A stretch of DNA of 64,000 bases from Bacteroides sp. 224 (GTDB lineage: Bacteria > Bacteroidota > Bacteroidia > Bacteroidales > Bacteroidaceae), in contig NZ_QVMK01000019.1 in the NCBI RefSeq assembly GCF_010500995.1, positions 23,624 through 87,623 of the forward strand, given 5' to 3'. The notes beneath the pieces are model-generated. The model was not told the origin of the DNA and did not search any database. It saw only the letters and a list, made by a program, of their open reading frames with translations. Below are positions 19,801 through 27,745 of this stretch, piece by piece (position 1 is the stretch's first letter; every line of letters begins with the position of its first letter). The translations under genes were made by a program, and so were the position numbers.

Positions 19801-19898
19801 TCGGAGGGAGACGAAACTCTTCCTGTTAGTTGTGCCGACCCTACAAGCGGAAGGCAACAAAAAGAGATGCAAATGAAACGTAAAATTCTATCTTTCAT
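16872..19898 (-). CDS. Large exported tetratricopeptide repeat protein
   Basis: 1008 residues. The ATG at 19898 gives a signal peptide (ILRFICISFCCLPLVGSAQ); an upstream in-frame ATG would start inside the heptamer repeat and is unlikely. The whole mature protein is TPR-like, with recurrent units such as AYYFEEKYNEALAMF-type helices, ALTAFLPLQ, YDQAMKMAKDYLEA and QAILAFNELVEKYPNSP. It probably acts as a periplasmic protein-interaction scaffold. The TAATG overlap with the following barrel gene suggests the two work together at the outer membrane. The family role is not established. Confidence 0.85.
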   Translation of the reverse strand: MKDRILRFICISFCCLPLVGSAQLTGRVSSPSDLYKEGREMFLQKNYTVAAPLLKAFVKQTATNDHLMEAEYMLTSLGYELQDKNCIEQINAYLNKYPDNPYSNRLYALMASAYFFEEKYNEALAMFGSSRLEWLGNEERDDMTYRKAISYLSVGNVSQAAIWFETLRGSSSKYNKDCSYYIGYIRYTQGRYEEALTAFLPLQNDEKYKSFVPYYIAEIYLQQKQYDQAMKMAKDYLEAPYASVFPGTTYAYEMHRILGEIYYTGGDYNNALTRFDNYMAETPQPQRSALYMQGMSYYQTGVYSKAASTLGEVVTVSDALTQNAYLHLGLSYLQLMEKNKARMAFEQAAASNADMKVKEQAAYNYALCIHETSFSAFGESVTVFERFLNDFPHSAYKEKISSYLVDVYLNTRSYEAALKSIERISKPSTQIMEAKQKILFQLGAQSFANAAFPQAIDYFNQSIVLGTYNRQTHADACYWRGESYYRLDKMQEAARDFSEYLRLNKQTNAEMYTLAHYNLGYTAFQQKHYTQALTWFEKYTRLEKQSHNNTTLADAYNRVGDCYFYVRNFGEAKHYYSQAEALDTPAGDYSFYQLALVSGLQKDYAGKITLLNRLTGKYPSSPYLVNAIYERGRSYVLMENNQQAILAFNELVEKYPNSPVSRKAAAEIGLLYYQDGAYEQAIASYKKVVQEYSGSDEARLAMRDLKSIYIDMNRVDEFAALAASLPGNIRFDASEQDSLTYVAAERVYARGKTEQAKESFEKYILSYPEGAFGLNAHYYLTLIAKEQGSYDRILLHTSKLLEYPNSPFTEEALIMRGEVQFNSKQYKEALSVYKQLKEKAATPERRLLAETGILRTAYLLKEDVETIHAATALLANPKLTPELSNEATYYRAKAYLNQQAGQTAMPDLKLLAKDTRNLYGAEAKYLVAEQLYKERKYQDAEKELLNFIDMSTPHTYWLACGFILLSDVYVAMGNTLDARQYLLSLQQNYEGNDGIKSMIESRLKKLKK

Positions 19899-19914
19899 AT
19901 CTTTAGAGTTTTCA

Positions 19915-19922
19915 CAAAAGTA
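19915..19922 (-). promoter_or_regulatory. Bacteroidales -7 box, TPR/barrel operon
   Basis: TACTTTTG on the minus strand, 16 bases before the ATG at 19898. The -33 region would fall at about 19943, inside the heptamer repeat. Confidence 0.5.
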
Positions 19923-19931
19923 CAATTTAAA

Positions 19932-19961
19932 TTGAAAGTTGAAAGTTGAAAATTGAAAATT
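19932..19961. repeat. Heptamer microsatellite (TTGAAAR)4
   Basis: Four consecutive 7-base units, TTGAAAG twice then TTGAAAA twice, with a partial fifth. It runs into the stop codon of the NUDIX gene and overlaps the predicted -33 region of the TPR/barrel promoter. Confidence 0.8.
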
Positions 19962-20505
19962 ACCATTCGGTATTATCATTAGAGAGTAATGAATTAATGT
20001 ATTTTTGCAATCCTTTACGAATGGAACCTAACCCAAACTCTTCTATCTGTATTTTATTTAAAGGCAGAAAGAAGGTGTCGGCTACATCGTCCATAGCTTT
20101 TATGTGGGATGTATCTTCTACTTTGCATACAAAAAACATATCCAGAGTATGCACCTCGAAGCCGGAATACATATAAAGGTTAGGCAGGGAGAATTGGTAG
20201 ATAGCTTCTTTTACTACTAATCCGGTTTCTTCGAGTACCTCGCGGATGACTCCTTCCTCGCCTGTTTCCGCCATATCTATAAAGCCTCCGGGGAGGTCGA
20301 GTGTTCCCTTGGCGGGTTCTTTAGCCCGTCGGCAAACCAGTAGTTCGTTGTTGTGATTGACGATAAAGGCTACCGTAGCTGCCGAAGAATTAAAATAGTA
20401 CACAAAACCACAGGCATGGCACTTCTTGGCTTTTTCATTGTGAACAGTAAACTTATTAGAGCCGCACTTGGGGCAATAGACAAATTGTTCTAAGGGATGT
20501 TTCAT
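19960..20505 (-). CDS. NUDIX hydrolase with N-terminal zinc ribbon
   Basis: A 181-residue pyrophosphohydrolase. The NUDIX box is visible as GGFIDMAETGEEG followed by REVLEETGL, with the catalytic REVLEE glutamates intact. Before it, CPKCGSNKF and CHACGFVYYF form a four-cysteine zinc ribbon like that of NADH pyrophosphatase-type and nucleotide-sugar NUDIX enzymes. The substrate cannot be told from sequence. It is transcribed divergently from comF, with promoter boxes only 13 bp apart. Confidence 0.9.
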   Translation of the reverse strand: MKHPLEQFVYCPKCGSNKFTVHNEKAKKCHACGFVYYFNSSAATVAFIVNHNNELLVCRRAKEPAKGTLDLPGGFIDMAETGEEGVIREVLEETGLVVKEAIYQFSLPNLYMYSGFEVHTLDMFFVCKVEDTSHIKAMDDVADTFFLPLNKIQIEEFGLGSIRKGLQKYINSLLSNDNTEW

Positions 20506-20525
20506 TGTTAATCAGGTTATGGCTG

Positions 20526-20554
20526 CAAAGATATAGAATAAAACGATACCTTTG
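20526..20554. promoter_or_regulatory. Back-to-back promoters for NUDIX and comF genes
   Basis: The minus-strand box TATCTTTG is at 20526-20533 and the plus-strand box TACCTTTG is at 20547-20554. Only 13 bp separate them, so the -33 region of each overlaps the -7 region of the other. The plus-strand box ends 4 bases before the comF ATG. Confidence 0.6.
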
Positions 20555-20558
20555 CCGC

Positions 20559-21254
20559 ATGAAAAAATGGATACATGCATTCTTTACACTTTTCTTTCCA
20601 CCTTGCTGCATCGTATGCAACCGACCACTTAGTGAGAGTGAAGAATATATGTGTTTGAAGTGTAATATGGGCTTACCTCGCACCAACTACCACCTTTATA
20701 AAGACAATTATGTAGAGAAAATGTTCTGGGGAAGGATTCCCATTCAACGAGCCACTGCCTTTTTCTTTTATCAAAAGGGAAGTGAGTATAACCAATTATT
20801 ACATCAACTAAAGTATAAGGGCTACAAAGAAATCGGCGAAGCCATAGGAAGAGTATTAGCCACCGAGATTCAGTCGTCCGGTGACTTTTTCCATTCCATT
20901 GATGTCGTTATTCCTATTCCTCTGCACTCCCGGAAGAAAAAGAAACGAGGGTACAACCAGAGTGAATGGATAGCGAAAGGGATCAGTAATATAACGGGGA
21001 TTCCGATGGATACCGTTTCTGTTGTCCGTGAGAAAGATACGGATACGCAAACGCGGAAATCGAGGATGGCTCGCTGGGAGAATGTGGAGGGGATATTCAG
21101 GTTAATTGATCCGGATGGTTTTCAAGGTAAGCATGTATTGCTGGTGGATGATGTGTTGACGACGGGGGCGACGATGGAAGCGTGTGCGGAGGTGTTCAAT
21201 GAGGTGAGTGGGGTGAGGGTTAGTGTGCTGGGAGTGGGGCTGGCGAGGGATTAG
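20559..21254 (+). CDS. comF: ComF family phosphoribosyltransferase-like protein
   Basis: 231 residues from the ATG at 20559; an upstream in-frame start would include the promoter box and is rejected. The N-terminal zinc finger is seen as PPCCIVCNRPL and CLKCNMGLP. The PRPP-binding loop is seen as VLLVDDVLTTGAT near residue 190. ComF is needed for DNA uptake in naturally competent bacteria and is related to GntX. In Bacteroidales its role is inferred only from homology. The last ~50 codons are unusually rich in G and T compared with the rest. Confidence 0.85.
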   Translation: MKKWIHAFFTLFFPPCCIVCNRPLSESEEYMCLKCNMGLPRTNYHLYKDNYVEKMFWGRIPIQRATAFFFYQKGSEYNQLLHQLKYKGYKEIGEAIGRVLATEIQSSGDFFHSIDVVIPIPLHSRKKKKRGYNQSEWIAKGISNITGIPMDTVSVVREKDTDTQTRKSRMARWENVEGIFRLIDPDGFQGKHVLLVDDVLTTGATMEACAEVFNEVSGVRVSVLGVGLARD

Positions 21255-21669
21255 GGGGTCTTGGGGTTCAACAGGTAAAAAGAGTTCACCACAGGTTTCG
21301 CAGATTAACACAGATTATTTATTCTTTTTCTACAGCAGATATTACTACTACATCATCAGTATTATATATTGTTATAAGGTCGCTATAGCGTTTGCCATTT
21401 TTGTTTCATCGCGTTTTTGTATCCTTTTATCCGGCAATGATATATCGTTTCTTTTCTTGTTTTAGCTTTTTATAAACTTATTCCGACAGGCAGAACAGAA
21501 ACAAACCTCACCATTTTTCTATGATTTATCTATTTAAGAAAACCATGATTTTGAATTCAATCTTCAATCAGTTTGCATTCAATTTACACTTCCGGGTTTT
21601 TGCTGCTAATGGGGAAATAAGAATCCTTTTTCATGAAGGATATAACCGTATTTTGTGTACCTTTGAAAC
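21255..21669. other. 415-bp non-coding stretch before alkaline phosphatase
   Basis: An AT-rich region with no supportable gene. It contains a CACCACAG...CAGATTAACACAG word pair near 21280-21310, related to the palindrome at 8855-8933, a CGCTATAGCG palindrome near 21383, and at its right end the -7 box TACCTTTG (21658-21665). The box lies 4 bases before the ATG. Confidence 0.6.
21658..21665 (+). promoter_or_regulatory. Bacteroidales -7 box, alkaline phosphatase
   Basis: TACCTTTG with only 4 bases to the ATG at 21670. No ribosome-binding sequence fits, so the mRNA is predicted to be leaderless. Confidence 0.55.
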
Positions 21670-23331
21670 ATGAAACAAAAAATAATATTATCCATATTGG
21701 CACTTGTATGTTTCTGCACTATCTATGCGCAGACGTACAATGGGAATGCTTACAGGAAAAGCGTTACCCCCACTAAGAATGTAATTGTGATGATTCCCGA
21801 TGGAACATCTATGGGTGTTGTTTCTGCCGCCCGTTGGTATCAAATCTACAACAAACTGGGTGGAGAAAACCTGGCTATCGATCCGTATTTTTGCGGAACA
21901 GTAAAAACCTTCTCTTCGAATGCCCCTATTGGCGATTCTGCTCCTACCACCTCGGCTTATATGACGGGGATGCCACAACAAACAGGCAACGTTGCCATCT
22001 ACCCACCGGCCGATCCGGAAAAAGACTTGGTGACCGTAGACCCCGAAATGGCTTATCAACCTTTAGCTACGATATTGGAGGCTGCACGCATCGAAAAAAA
22101 TAAAGCAACAGGACTGGTGGTTACCGTAGAGTTTCCCCATGCCACTCCTGCCGATTGCGCCGCCCATCACTACAACCGTGGAAAATACAAACAGATTGCG
22201 CCGCAAATGGCTCATCAAAACCTCGACGTTATGTTTGGAGGTGGAGTAAGCATCATTACCGACGACATCAAACAGCATTTCCAAAACAAGAACATAGCTT
22301 ATTATGCCAACGACATTAACGCCTTTCGTCGGCATAACGAAGGGAAAGTATGGTCGCTGTGGTGCGACAACCAAATGCCTTACGACATCGACCACGATAA
22401 AAGCGAAATCCCGTCTCTGCAAGAGATGACGGAGAAAGCTCTTAACCTGCTCTCGAAAAACGAAAACGGATTCTTCCTGATGGTAGAAGGAAGCAAGGTA
22501 GACTGGGTGGCACATGCCAACGACGCCGTGGGTTGCATCACCGAATTCCTTGCTTTCGACAAGGCAGTAGCTTCTGTCATGGAGTTTGCCAAGAAAGATG
22601 GTAACACCACCGTCATCATCCTACCCGATCATGGAAACAGCGGATTCACTATCGGTCGCCGCGACCTGCCCAGCTATGATAAAGCATCCATCCACCAGTT
22701 ATTTGCCAACGTATCTAAATACAAACGCACAGCCGAAGGCATGGAGAGAATCTTATTAAAAGAAAAGCCCGAGAACTTTAAAAAGGTTATCAAAGAGTAT
22801 ACCAACATTGATATTACCGACGAGGAGTTAAAACAACTGATTGAATCGGAAAACTACAAGCCCCAAAACTACATGAAGGTAAGCGACGGCAAAAACATGA
22901 TTGCCAAACTGGTAGAATTCATGAACAAACGTACCTACTTCGGCTTTACCACCGGCGGACATACTGGCGAAGAGGTATTCCTGGCCGCCTATCACCCCCA
23001 AGGAGACATCCCTACAGGAATGAATACGAATGTTGAAATCAATCACTATCTATCAGATGCACTTGGATTAGAAAAAAGATTGCCTGAGCTAACCCAAGAG
23101 ATTTTCGCCAAGCATACCGATGTATTCGAAGGATTGAAATACAGTATCGACAAAAGCGACCCCGACTTCCCTGTTTTAATTATTAAAAAAGGAAAGAAGA
23201 AGCTGGAGATACCCGCCTTTAAATCGGTAGCTTATTTGAATAAAAAAGAGATTGAATTAGGCTCTGTAACAGTTTATATAAAGAGGAATGATACATTTTA
23301 CTTGCCTAAAGAGCTGAAAAACAAGTTCTAA
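21670..23331 (+). CDS. Alkaline phosphatase, exported
   Basis: A 553-residue phosphomonoesterase with a signal peptide (SILALVCFCTIYAQ), acting in the periplasm. The catalytic Ser90 is in GDSAPTTSAYMTG. The metal ligands follow the family order: D44 in IPDGTSMG, E and D/H in VEGSKVDWVAHAND, DHGNSG, and the final His in TTGGHTGEEV. The C-terminal ~130 residues after the last His go beyond the E. coli PhoA core and look like a small beta-rich extension. It has its own promoter with almost no leader, and a hairpin terminator follows. Confidence 0.93.
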   Translation: MKQKIILSILALVCFCTIYAQTYNGNAYRKSVTPTKNVIVMIPDGTSMGVVSAARWYQIYNKLGGENLAIDPYFCGTVKTFSSNAPIGDSAPTTSAYMTGMPQQTGNVAIYPPADPEKDLVTVDPEMAYQPLATILEAARIEKNKATGLVVTVEFPHATPADCAAHHYNRGKYKQIAPQMAHQNLDVMFGGGVSIITDDIKQHFQNKNIAYYANDINAFRRHNEGKVWSLWCDNQMPYDIDHDKSEIPSLQEMTEKALNLLSKNENGFFLMVEGSKVDWVAHANDAVGCITEFLAFDKAVASVMEFAKKDGNTTVIILPDHGNSGFTIGRRDLPSYDKASIHQLFANVSKYKRTAEGMERILLKEKPENFKKVIKEYTNIDITDEELKQLIESENYKPQNYMKVSDGKNMIAKLVEFMNKRTYFGFTTGGHTGEEVFLAAYHPQGDIPTGMNTNVEINHYLSDALGLEKRLPELTQEIFAKHTDVFEGLKYSIDKSDPDFPVLIIKKGKKKLEIPAFKSVAYLNKKEIELGSVTVYIKRNDTFYLPKELKNKF

Positions 23332-23346
23332 CTCACAATATTGAAA

Positions 23347-23440
23347 GGTGAAAGCAAAAAATACTACTAACCAATAGATTATCAATTGGTTAAACTGTTA
23401 CTTGCTTTCATCTTTTATCTTTTCTTTTTTTATTTTCAGT
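23347..23440 (+). terminator. Nested hairpin terminator after alkaline phosphatase
   Basis: Outer arms TGAAAGCAA (about 23350) and TTGCTTTCA (about 23402) enclose inner arms AACCAAT and ATTGGTT. A long T-rich tract follows to about 23440. Confidence 0.65.
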
Positions 23441-23448
23441 TTATTAAC

Positions 23449-23456
23449 TACCTTTG
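23449..23456 (+). promoter_or_regulatory. Bacteroidales -7 box, lipoprotein gene
   Basis: TACCTTTG, 28 bases before the ATG at 23485. Confidence 0.55.
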
Positions 23457-23484
23457 CATTCACTATTCAAAACTTAATAAAAAC

Positions 23485-24696
23485 ATGATTATGAAAAAAA
23501 TCTTATTTATCGCAGCTTTGTCTGTTGGATTCCTGTTTGCAGGGTGTAGTAGTGATGATGATAACAATGGAAACGGTAATGGAAATGGGTACACAGGTCT
23601 TCCTTACTCGGAACTTAGCCCTGAAGACCAAAAAAAGAAACTGGAAGAACAGACTAATGAGTTTCTGGAAATGGCAAGCAACCTTAAAGATTCAGAATCT
23701 ATAGATGCTTTTGAAAGCTTGTCGGCATTATTAAATATTTCGTCGCCTTTTAGCAATGATAAAGATGATGAAGAAGGTGGCACAAAAGAGGAGCCAGCAA
23801 TTCCGGATTTCCCAATACATCCATCGCGTGCAGTAGAAGACTTACTTACATACAGCACCCTGTATGGTGTTTACACTTGGAATCCTGAATTAGACTGGGG
23901 ATATGGCGACTGGGAAAAAGAAGAATCTACCTCGGAACTTAAACTTATCTTCCCTACCAAAGACAGCGAAACAAACAATGCATCATTAGTAATTTCTGCT
24001 ATAGAAAGCAACATTATTGCAGAAATTGATGGTAAAGAATTCTACTTGCCAACTTCTGCCAATGGTACATTTTACATAGGAAACAAGAAAGTAGGAAACA
24101 TTGCTCTTACATCCGAATACAAAAACAACAAGCCTGTTCCTGCAAAAACCACAGTTACTGCTAATTTAGACAACTATCAAATGAAAACTACATTTGATAA
24201 AGCTGCTGCAAGAAAAGCTGAGTTTTCTGTTACCTACAATAACAAAAAGATGATTTCGATAGTAGCCGATTCAGATATCGATCTGGACACAGCACTCGAA
24301 AACGGAGATCGCTTGAAAGGCAAATTGAAGATGGTTGCTACCCTATTAACTAACTTAGAATTCACTTTCGATAGTGACTTAAAAAAGTTTAGAGAAGAGA
24401 TAGACAAGTTGGGAGACTATAATACTGTTTCTGGGGATAAAATGGCAGATATCTACAACAAGTATATGCCTACAACTTTAGTTGACAAAGCAAGCAATAC
24501 TACAATAGCCGACCTTGTTTGGAAAGGTGAAGGTACTTATGACTATACTGCTTATCTAAAGTTCAACGACAACACACTGGTTGAAGCCGAAGCCTATTTC
24601 CAAGGATTCAATTCTGTTATGGATAAATTGGAAGAGCTTTTTGGTATAGCACTCGACGATGATGAGGTTGCACCTGTTGAAGCTGAAAGAAACTAA
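23485..24696 (+). CDS. Putative lipoprotein of unknown function
   Basis: About 403 residues. The ATG at 23485 (MIMKK) or the one at 23491 gives a lipoprotein signal (ILFIAALSVGFLFAGCSSD). An upstream frame extension crosses the promoter and is rejected. After the Cys comes an Asp/Asn/Gly-rich linker, an acidic helical segment (SPEDQKKKLEEQTNEFL), and then a mostly beta region ending in a helix with PTTLVDKASNTTIADLVW. I do not recognise the family. It stands alone between a terminator and the TonB receptor gene. Confidence 0.75.
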   Translation: MIMKKILFIAALSVGFLFAGCSSDDDNNGNGNGNGYTGLPYSELSPEDQKKKLEEQTNEFLEMASNLKDSESIDAFESLSALLNISSPFSNDKDDEEGGTKEEPAIPDFPIHPSRAVEDLLTYSTLYGVYTWNPELDWGYGDWEKEESTSELKLIFPTKDSETNNASLVISAIESNIIAEIDGKEFYLPTSANGTFYIGNKKVGNIALTSEYKNNKPVPAKTTVTANLDNYQMKTTFDKAAARKAEFSVTYNNKKMISIVADSDIDLDTALENGDRLKGKLKMVATLLTNLEFTFDSDLKKFREEIDKLGDYNTVSGDKMADIYNKYMPTTLVDKASNTTIADLVWKGEGTYDYTAYLKFNDNTLVEAEAYFQGFNSVMDKLEELFGIALDDDEVAPVEAERN

Positions 24697-24728
24697 AAAA
24701 AAAAGACACATACTTATCTTTTAAATAA

Positions 24729-24772
24729 TAAAACTGTTCCTGCATAAGTTAATTGTGCGTGAACAGTTTTTT
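24729..24772 (+). terminator. Hairpin terminator
   Basis: The arms AAAACTGTTC and GAACAGTTTT are around a 21-base loop and the right arm runs into TTTTTT. It lies 7 bases before the ATG of the TonB receptor gene, so that gene either depends on readthrough or on an unseen promoter. Confidence 0.75.
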
Positions 24773-24778
24773 CGTAAA

Positions 24779-26854
24779 ATGCTGAAAAAAATATTCCTAC
24801 TCTGCTTCTTTATCTTTCCGTCTATCTATTGCGTTGCGCAAGGAGTGGCAGAAAACGACACACTAATACAACTGCTCGAAGAAACCGTCGTCATCGCCCG
24901 TTCCAAAAACCTGATACGCACCACCGAGGGAGGAAAAATCAACCTTACCACCGACAACCTCCACCAAGTACCTTCCCTACTGGGTACCCCGGACATTATT
25001 AAAGTACTCCAATTAATGCCGGGAGTACAAAACTCCGGAGAGAGCAACGGACACCTCTACGTTCGCGGTACCGACCCCGGACACAACTTAATACTCTTCG
25101 ACGAGGCACCTATTTACGGCACCTCGCACCTTTTAGGCATTTTCCCTTTCTTCAATACAGATCATGCCAAGCGGGTAGAGTTCGATAAAACAGGCACGAA
25201 CGCCCAATACAGTAGTAAGTTGGGAGCCACCCTGAAAGCAATATCCAACAACCAGCTTCCGGAGGCCTTTTCTATCAGCGGAAACATTGGGTTATTAGCC
25301 TCTCAGCTTCATACCGAAATACCCATCGGAAAGAAAACAGCTCTCTACCTCTCCGGTAGGCAAACGTATGTAGATCAGGTATTGATGCCCATCATCGAAT
25401 CTATGACTTCCGACGAAGATGAAATCAGCGATCTGACTTACAATTTCTCCGACGTTAACGTCAGCCTATTAACCAAACCTGCTCCAAAACACCAAGTACA
25501 GGTGAATGCCTTTTTCAGCAAAGACCGCTTTGGGATGAAAGAGAAAGAAAGCTTGCTCGATGGCTCCATGAAGTGGACTAACCTTACTGCATCTGCCACC
25601 TGGAATTGGGAGATAGATGCTCAACGAAACTTTAAACAAGCCGTTTACTTCTCGCAATATGATAATAAGCTGTTTATCAATCAGGCAACCATTAACTTGG
25701 ATGTTCAATCAGACATCAAAGACTGGGGTGCAAACAATACCTTTGAGTTCGAACTATTAAGGATTCCTTTGCAAACAGGTATGCAGTTTTCCGGATACCG
25801 GGTATCGCCCCAAAAGATCTTTGCCAATCAGTTTACAGAAAATATTCCGCAACCGGACAACCGGGTAGATGCCTCCTTACTCTCCCTGTTCTTGCAGGGG
25901 CAACCTCAACTCACCTCCAAGCTTCGTGCCGAAATGGGGATAAAGTTCAACTACTATCATAGCACGCATGCTTCAAAAAAGAAGAACTCTTTCACTCATA
26001 TAGAGCCACGAATCAGTTTGCATTATGCTCCGAATACGAGCTTCAACAGTTACGTTGCTTATGCCTGCAAACATCAGTATATCAACCTTATTACCACTTC
26101 CAGCGTAGGCTTTCCTACCGATTTCTGGATTGCTTCTTCGGGAGATATACCGGCTCAGCAGGGACACCATTTCTCCATCGGTTCTGTTTACAAACCACTT
26201 TACAATATCGAAGTAAGTGCGAACCTCTTCTATTACCAACTGAACCGGTTAATCGAATACCCTTTCAACGTGCTTCAATTCAATGAAATAGGCAGTTTCG
26301 ACGATGATATATATACCGGGAAAGGAAAATCCTACGGACTTGAGTGTATGGTAAGAAAAACAGGTCGCCTCTCCGGTTGGATCAGTTACACCCTGAGCCG
26401 TTCCGACAGAACATTCAGTGAGATAAACGAGAACAGAACTTTTCCTTCTAAATTCGACCGTCGACATAATTTATCGGCCGTAGCAAGTTATCGCCTCTCC
26501 CCTAAATGGAATGCTGCTCTTACACAAGTATTTGCGTCGGGTAGTCGATTTACCATTCCTACCTCCTGGTATTTTATCAACAACAACCCGGTAAAAGAAT
26601 ACGGAGACTATCACAATGCTAAAATGCCCGATTATATTCGTACCGATATCTCCTTCGATTACTTTCTAAAGAAAACAGAGCAGAAGGAGAGCGTACTGAA
26701 CTTTTCCATCTACAACGCCCTTGGAGTAGTTAACCCCATCTATGTAGTTTTAGATGTTGAGACAAGCGAAACCGGCAATCAGATTAAGCCCCGTGCCCGC
26801 TATAAGAAACTATATACCATTCTTCCGTCGGTTAGCTGGCGGTTCAAATTCTAA
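24779..26854 (+). CDS. TonB-dependent outer-membrane receptor
   Basis: 691 residues from the ATG at 24779, chosen for its signal peptide (KIFLLCFFIFPSIYCVAQG); an upstream in-frame start at 24755 lies in the terminator stem. A plug domain is visible: TPDIIKVLQLMPGVQ, then NGHLYVRGTDPGHNLILFD. The barrel follows, ending with a typical terminal strand (LPSVSWRFKF). There is no long N-terminal carboxypeptidase-like domain as in SusC. It is paired 12 bp upstream of a DUF4249 lipoprotein, a recurrent Bacteroidetes arrangement in which the lipoprotein probably caps the receptor. The ligand is unknown. Confidence 0.9.
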   Translation: MLKKIFLLCFFIFPSIYCVAQGVAENDTLIQLLEETVVIARSKNLIRTTEGGKINLTTDNLHQVPSLLGTPDIIKVLQLMPGVQNSGESNGHLYVRGTDPGHNLILFDEAPIYGTSHLLGIFPFFNTDHAKRVEFDKTGTNAQYSSKLGATLKAISNNQLPEAFSISGNIGLLASQLHTEIPIGKKTALYLSGRQTYVDQVLMPIIESMTSDEDEISDLTYNFSDVNVSLLTKPAPKHQVQVNAFFSKDRFGMKEKESLLDGSMKWTNLTASATWNWEIDAQRNFKQAVYFSQYDNKLFINQATINLDVQSDIKDWGANNTFEFELLRIPLQTGMQFSGYRVSPQKIFANQFTENIPQPDNRVDASLLSLFLQGQPQLTSKLRAEMGIKFNYYHSTHASKKKNSFTHIEPRISLHYAPNTSFNSYVAYACKHQYINLITTSSVGFPTDFWIASSGDIPAQQGHHFSIGSVYKPLYNIEVSANLFYYQLNRLIEYPFNVLQFNEIGSFDDDIYTGKGKSYGLECMVRKTGRLSGWISYTLSRSDRTFSEINENRTFPSKFDRRHNLSAVASYRLSPKWNAALTQVFASGSRFTIPTSWYFINNNPVKEYGDYHNAKMPDYIRTDISFDYFLKKTEQKESVLNFSIYNALGVVNPIYVVLDVETSETGNQIKPRARYKKLYTILPSVSWRFKF

Positions 26855-26866
26855 CACCCAAGCCTC

Positions 26867-27745
26867 ATGAAATCAACCTATACAGCAGCTATCCTTTGTT
26901 GGATTCTTCTCTCCCTGTCGGCTTGTCAGCGAGGAAAATACTCCGACATCCCTGTCGACTCCAAAATAGTTATCGAAGGTTGGATTGAACAGGGAGATGT
27001 TGCCAGAGTTATTCTTTCTCACAGCGCACCGCTCACCGAGGAGGTAGATTCGTCCAATTACCTGAAGTACGTAATCCGGTCGGCCATGGTTATCGTTTCC
27101 GACGGTACAGAGAAAGACACCTTACGCCTAAAATCAGACTTACAGCACCTACCACCATACGTTTACACAGGCGAGAAAATAATCGGAGAAACCGGAGGTC
27201 AATACCACCTTACTGTTAAGTATCAGAATAAGGAGTTCACAGCCCAAACCACCATCCCCGCATCTGTGCCTATAGAAAGTGTGGAATATATTAAAGAACA
27301 TCCGAACGACACTACCGGACACCTAACCATTCGCTTTACAGACCCTATCGGCGAAACCAACTATTACCAGGTAGCCACCTTGCTGGAAAATCACGACAAC
27401 ATATTCATTCCGGCATTATATGGAAATCTCTCCGACGATAGCTTCTCTTCTTCTCAGGTAGTATTCAAAATTACCCGCGGCATCACCGTATACCCGGAAA
27501 CAAACTTCCAGGCTTACTTCACAGATGGAGATCAAATCCGGGTGAAACTACGTACCATGACCGAAGAGGGATTCAACTTTTGGAACTCCTGGCAAAATGA
27601 GATTATGAATGCGCTGAACCCTTTATTTCCGGCCAATAGTAGCTTAAAAGGTAATATAAAGGGAGGAGGGATTGGCTTCTGGGGTGGGTATGGGCAGGAT
27701 TGCATATACATCCCCTCCCAAGCACACCACCTCTCCTTTCCTTAG
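26867..27745 (+). CDS. DUF4249 family lipoprotein
   Basis: 292 residues with a lipoprotein signal (LLSLSACQRGK). The family-like start VIEGWIEQGDVARVILSHSA and the internal segment FTDPIGETNYYQV fit DUF4249 lipoproteins that accompany TonB receptors. The last ~33 codons overlap the convergent nrdG gene by 102 bp. The native end is probably near GGYGQDCIYIP, so the final residues (SQAHHLSFP) may be read-through sequence. Confidence 0.85.
   Translation: MKSTYTAAILCWILLSLSACQRGKYSDIPVDSKIVIEGWIEQGDVARVILSHSAPLTEEVDSSNYLKYVIRSAMVIVSDGTEKDTLRLKSDLQHLPPYVYTGEKIIGETGGQYHLTVKYQNKEFTAQTTIPASVPIESVEYIKEHPNDTTGHLTIRFTDPIGETNYYQVATLLENHDNIFIPALYGNLSDDSFSSSQVVFKITRGITVYPETNFQAYFTDGDQIRVKLRTMTEEGFNFWNSWQNEIMNALNPLFPANSSLKGNIKGGGIGFWGGYGQDCIYIPSQAHHLSFP

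Noticed and set aside
24755..24779. Upstream start for the TonB receptor
   Set aside because: It would begin inside the stem of the preceding terminator and place residues before a clear signal peptide.
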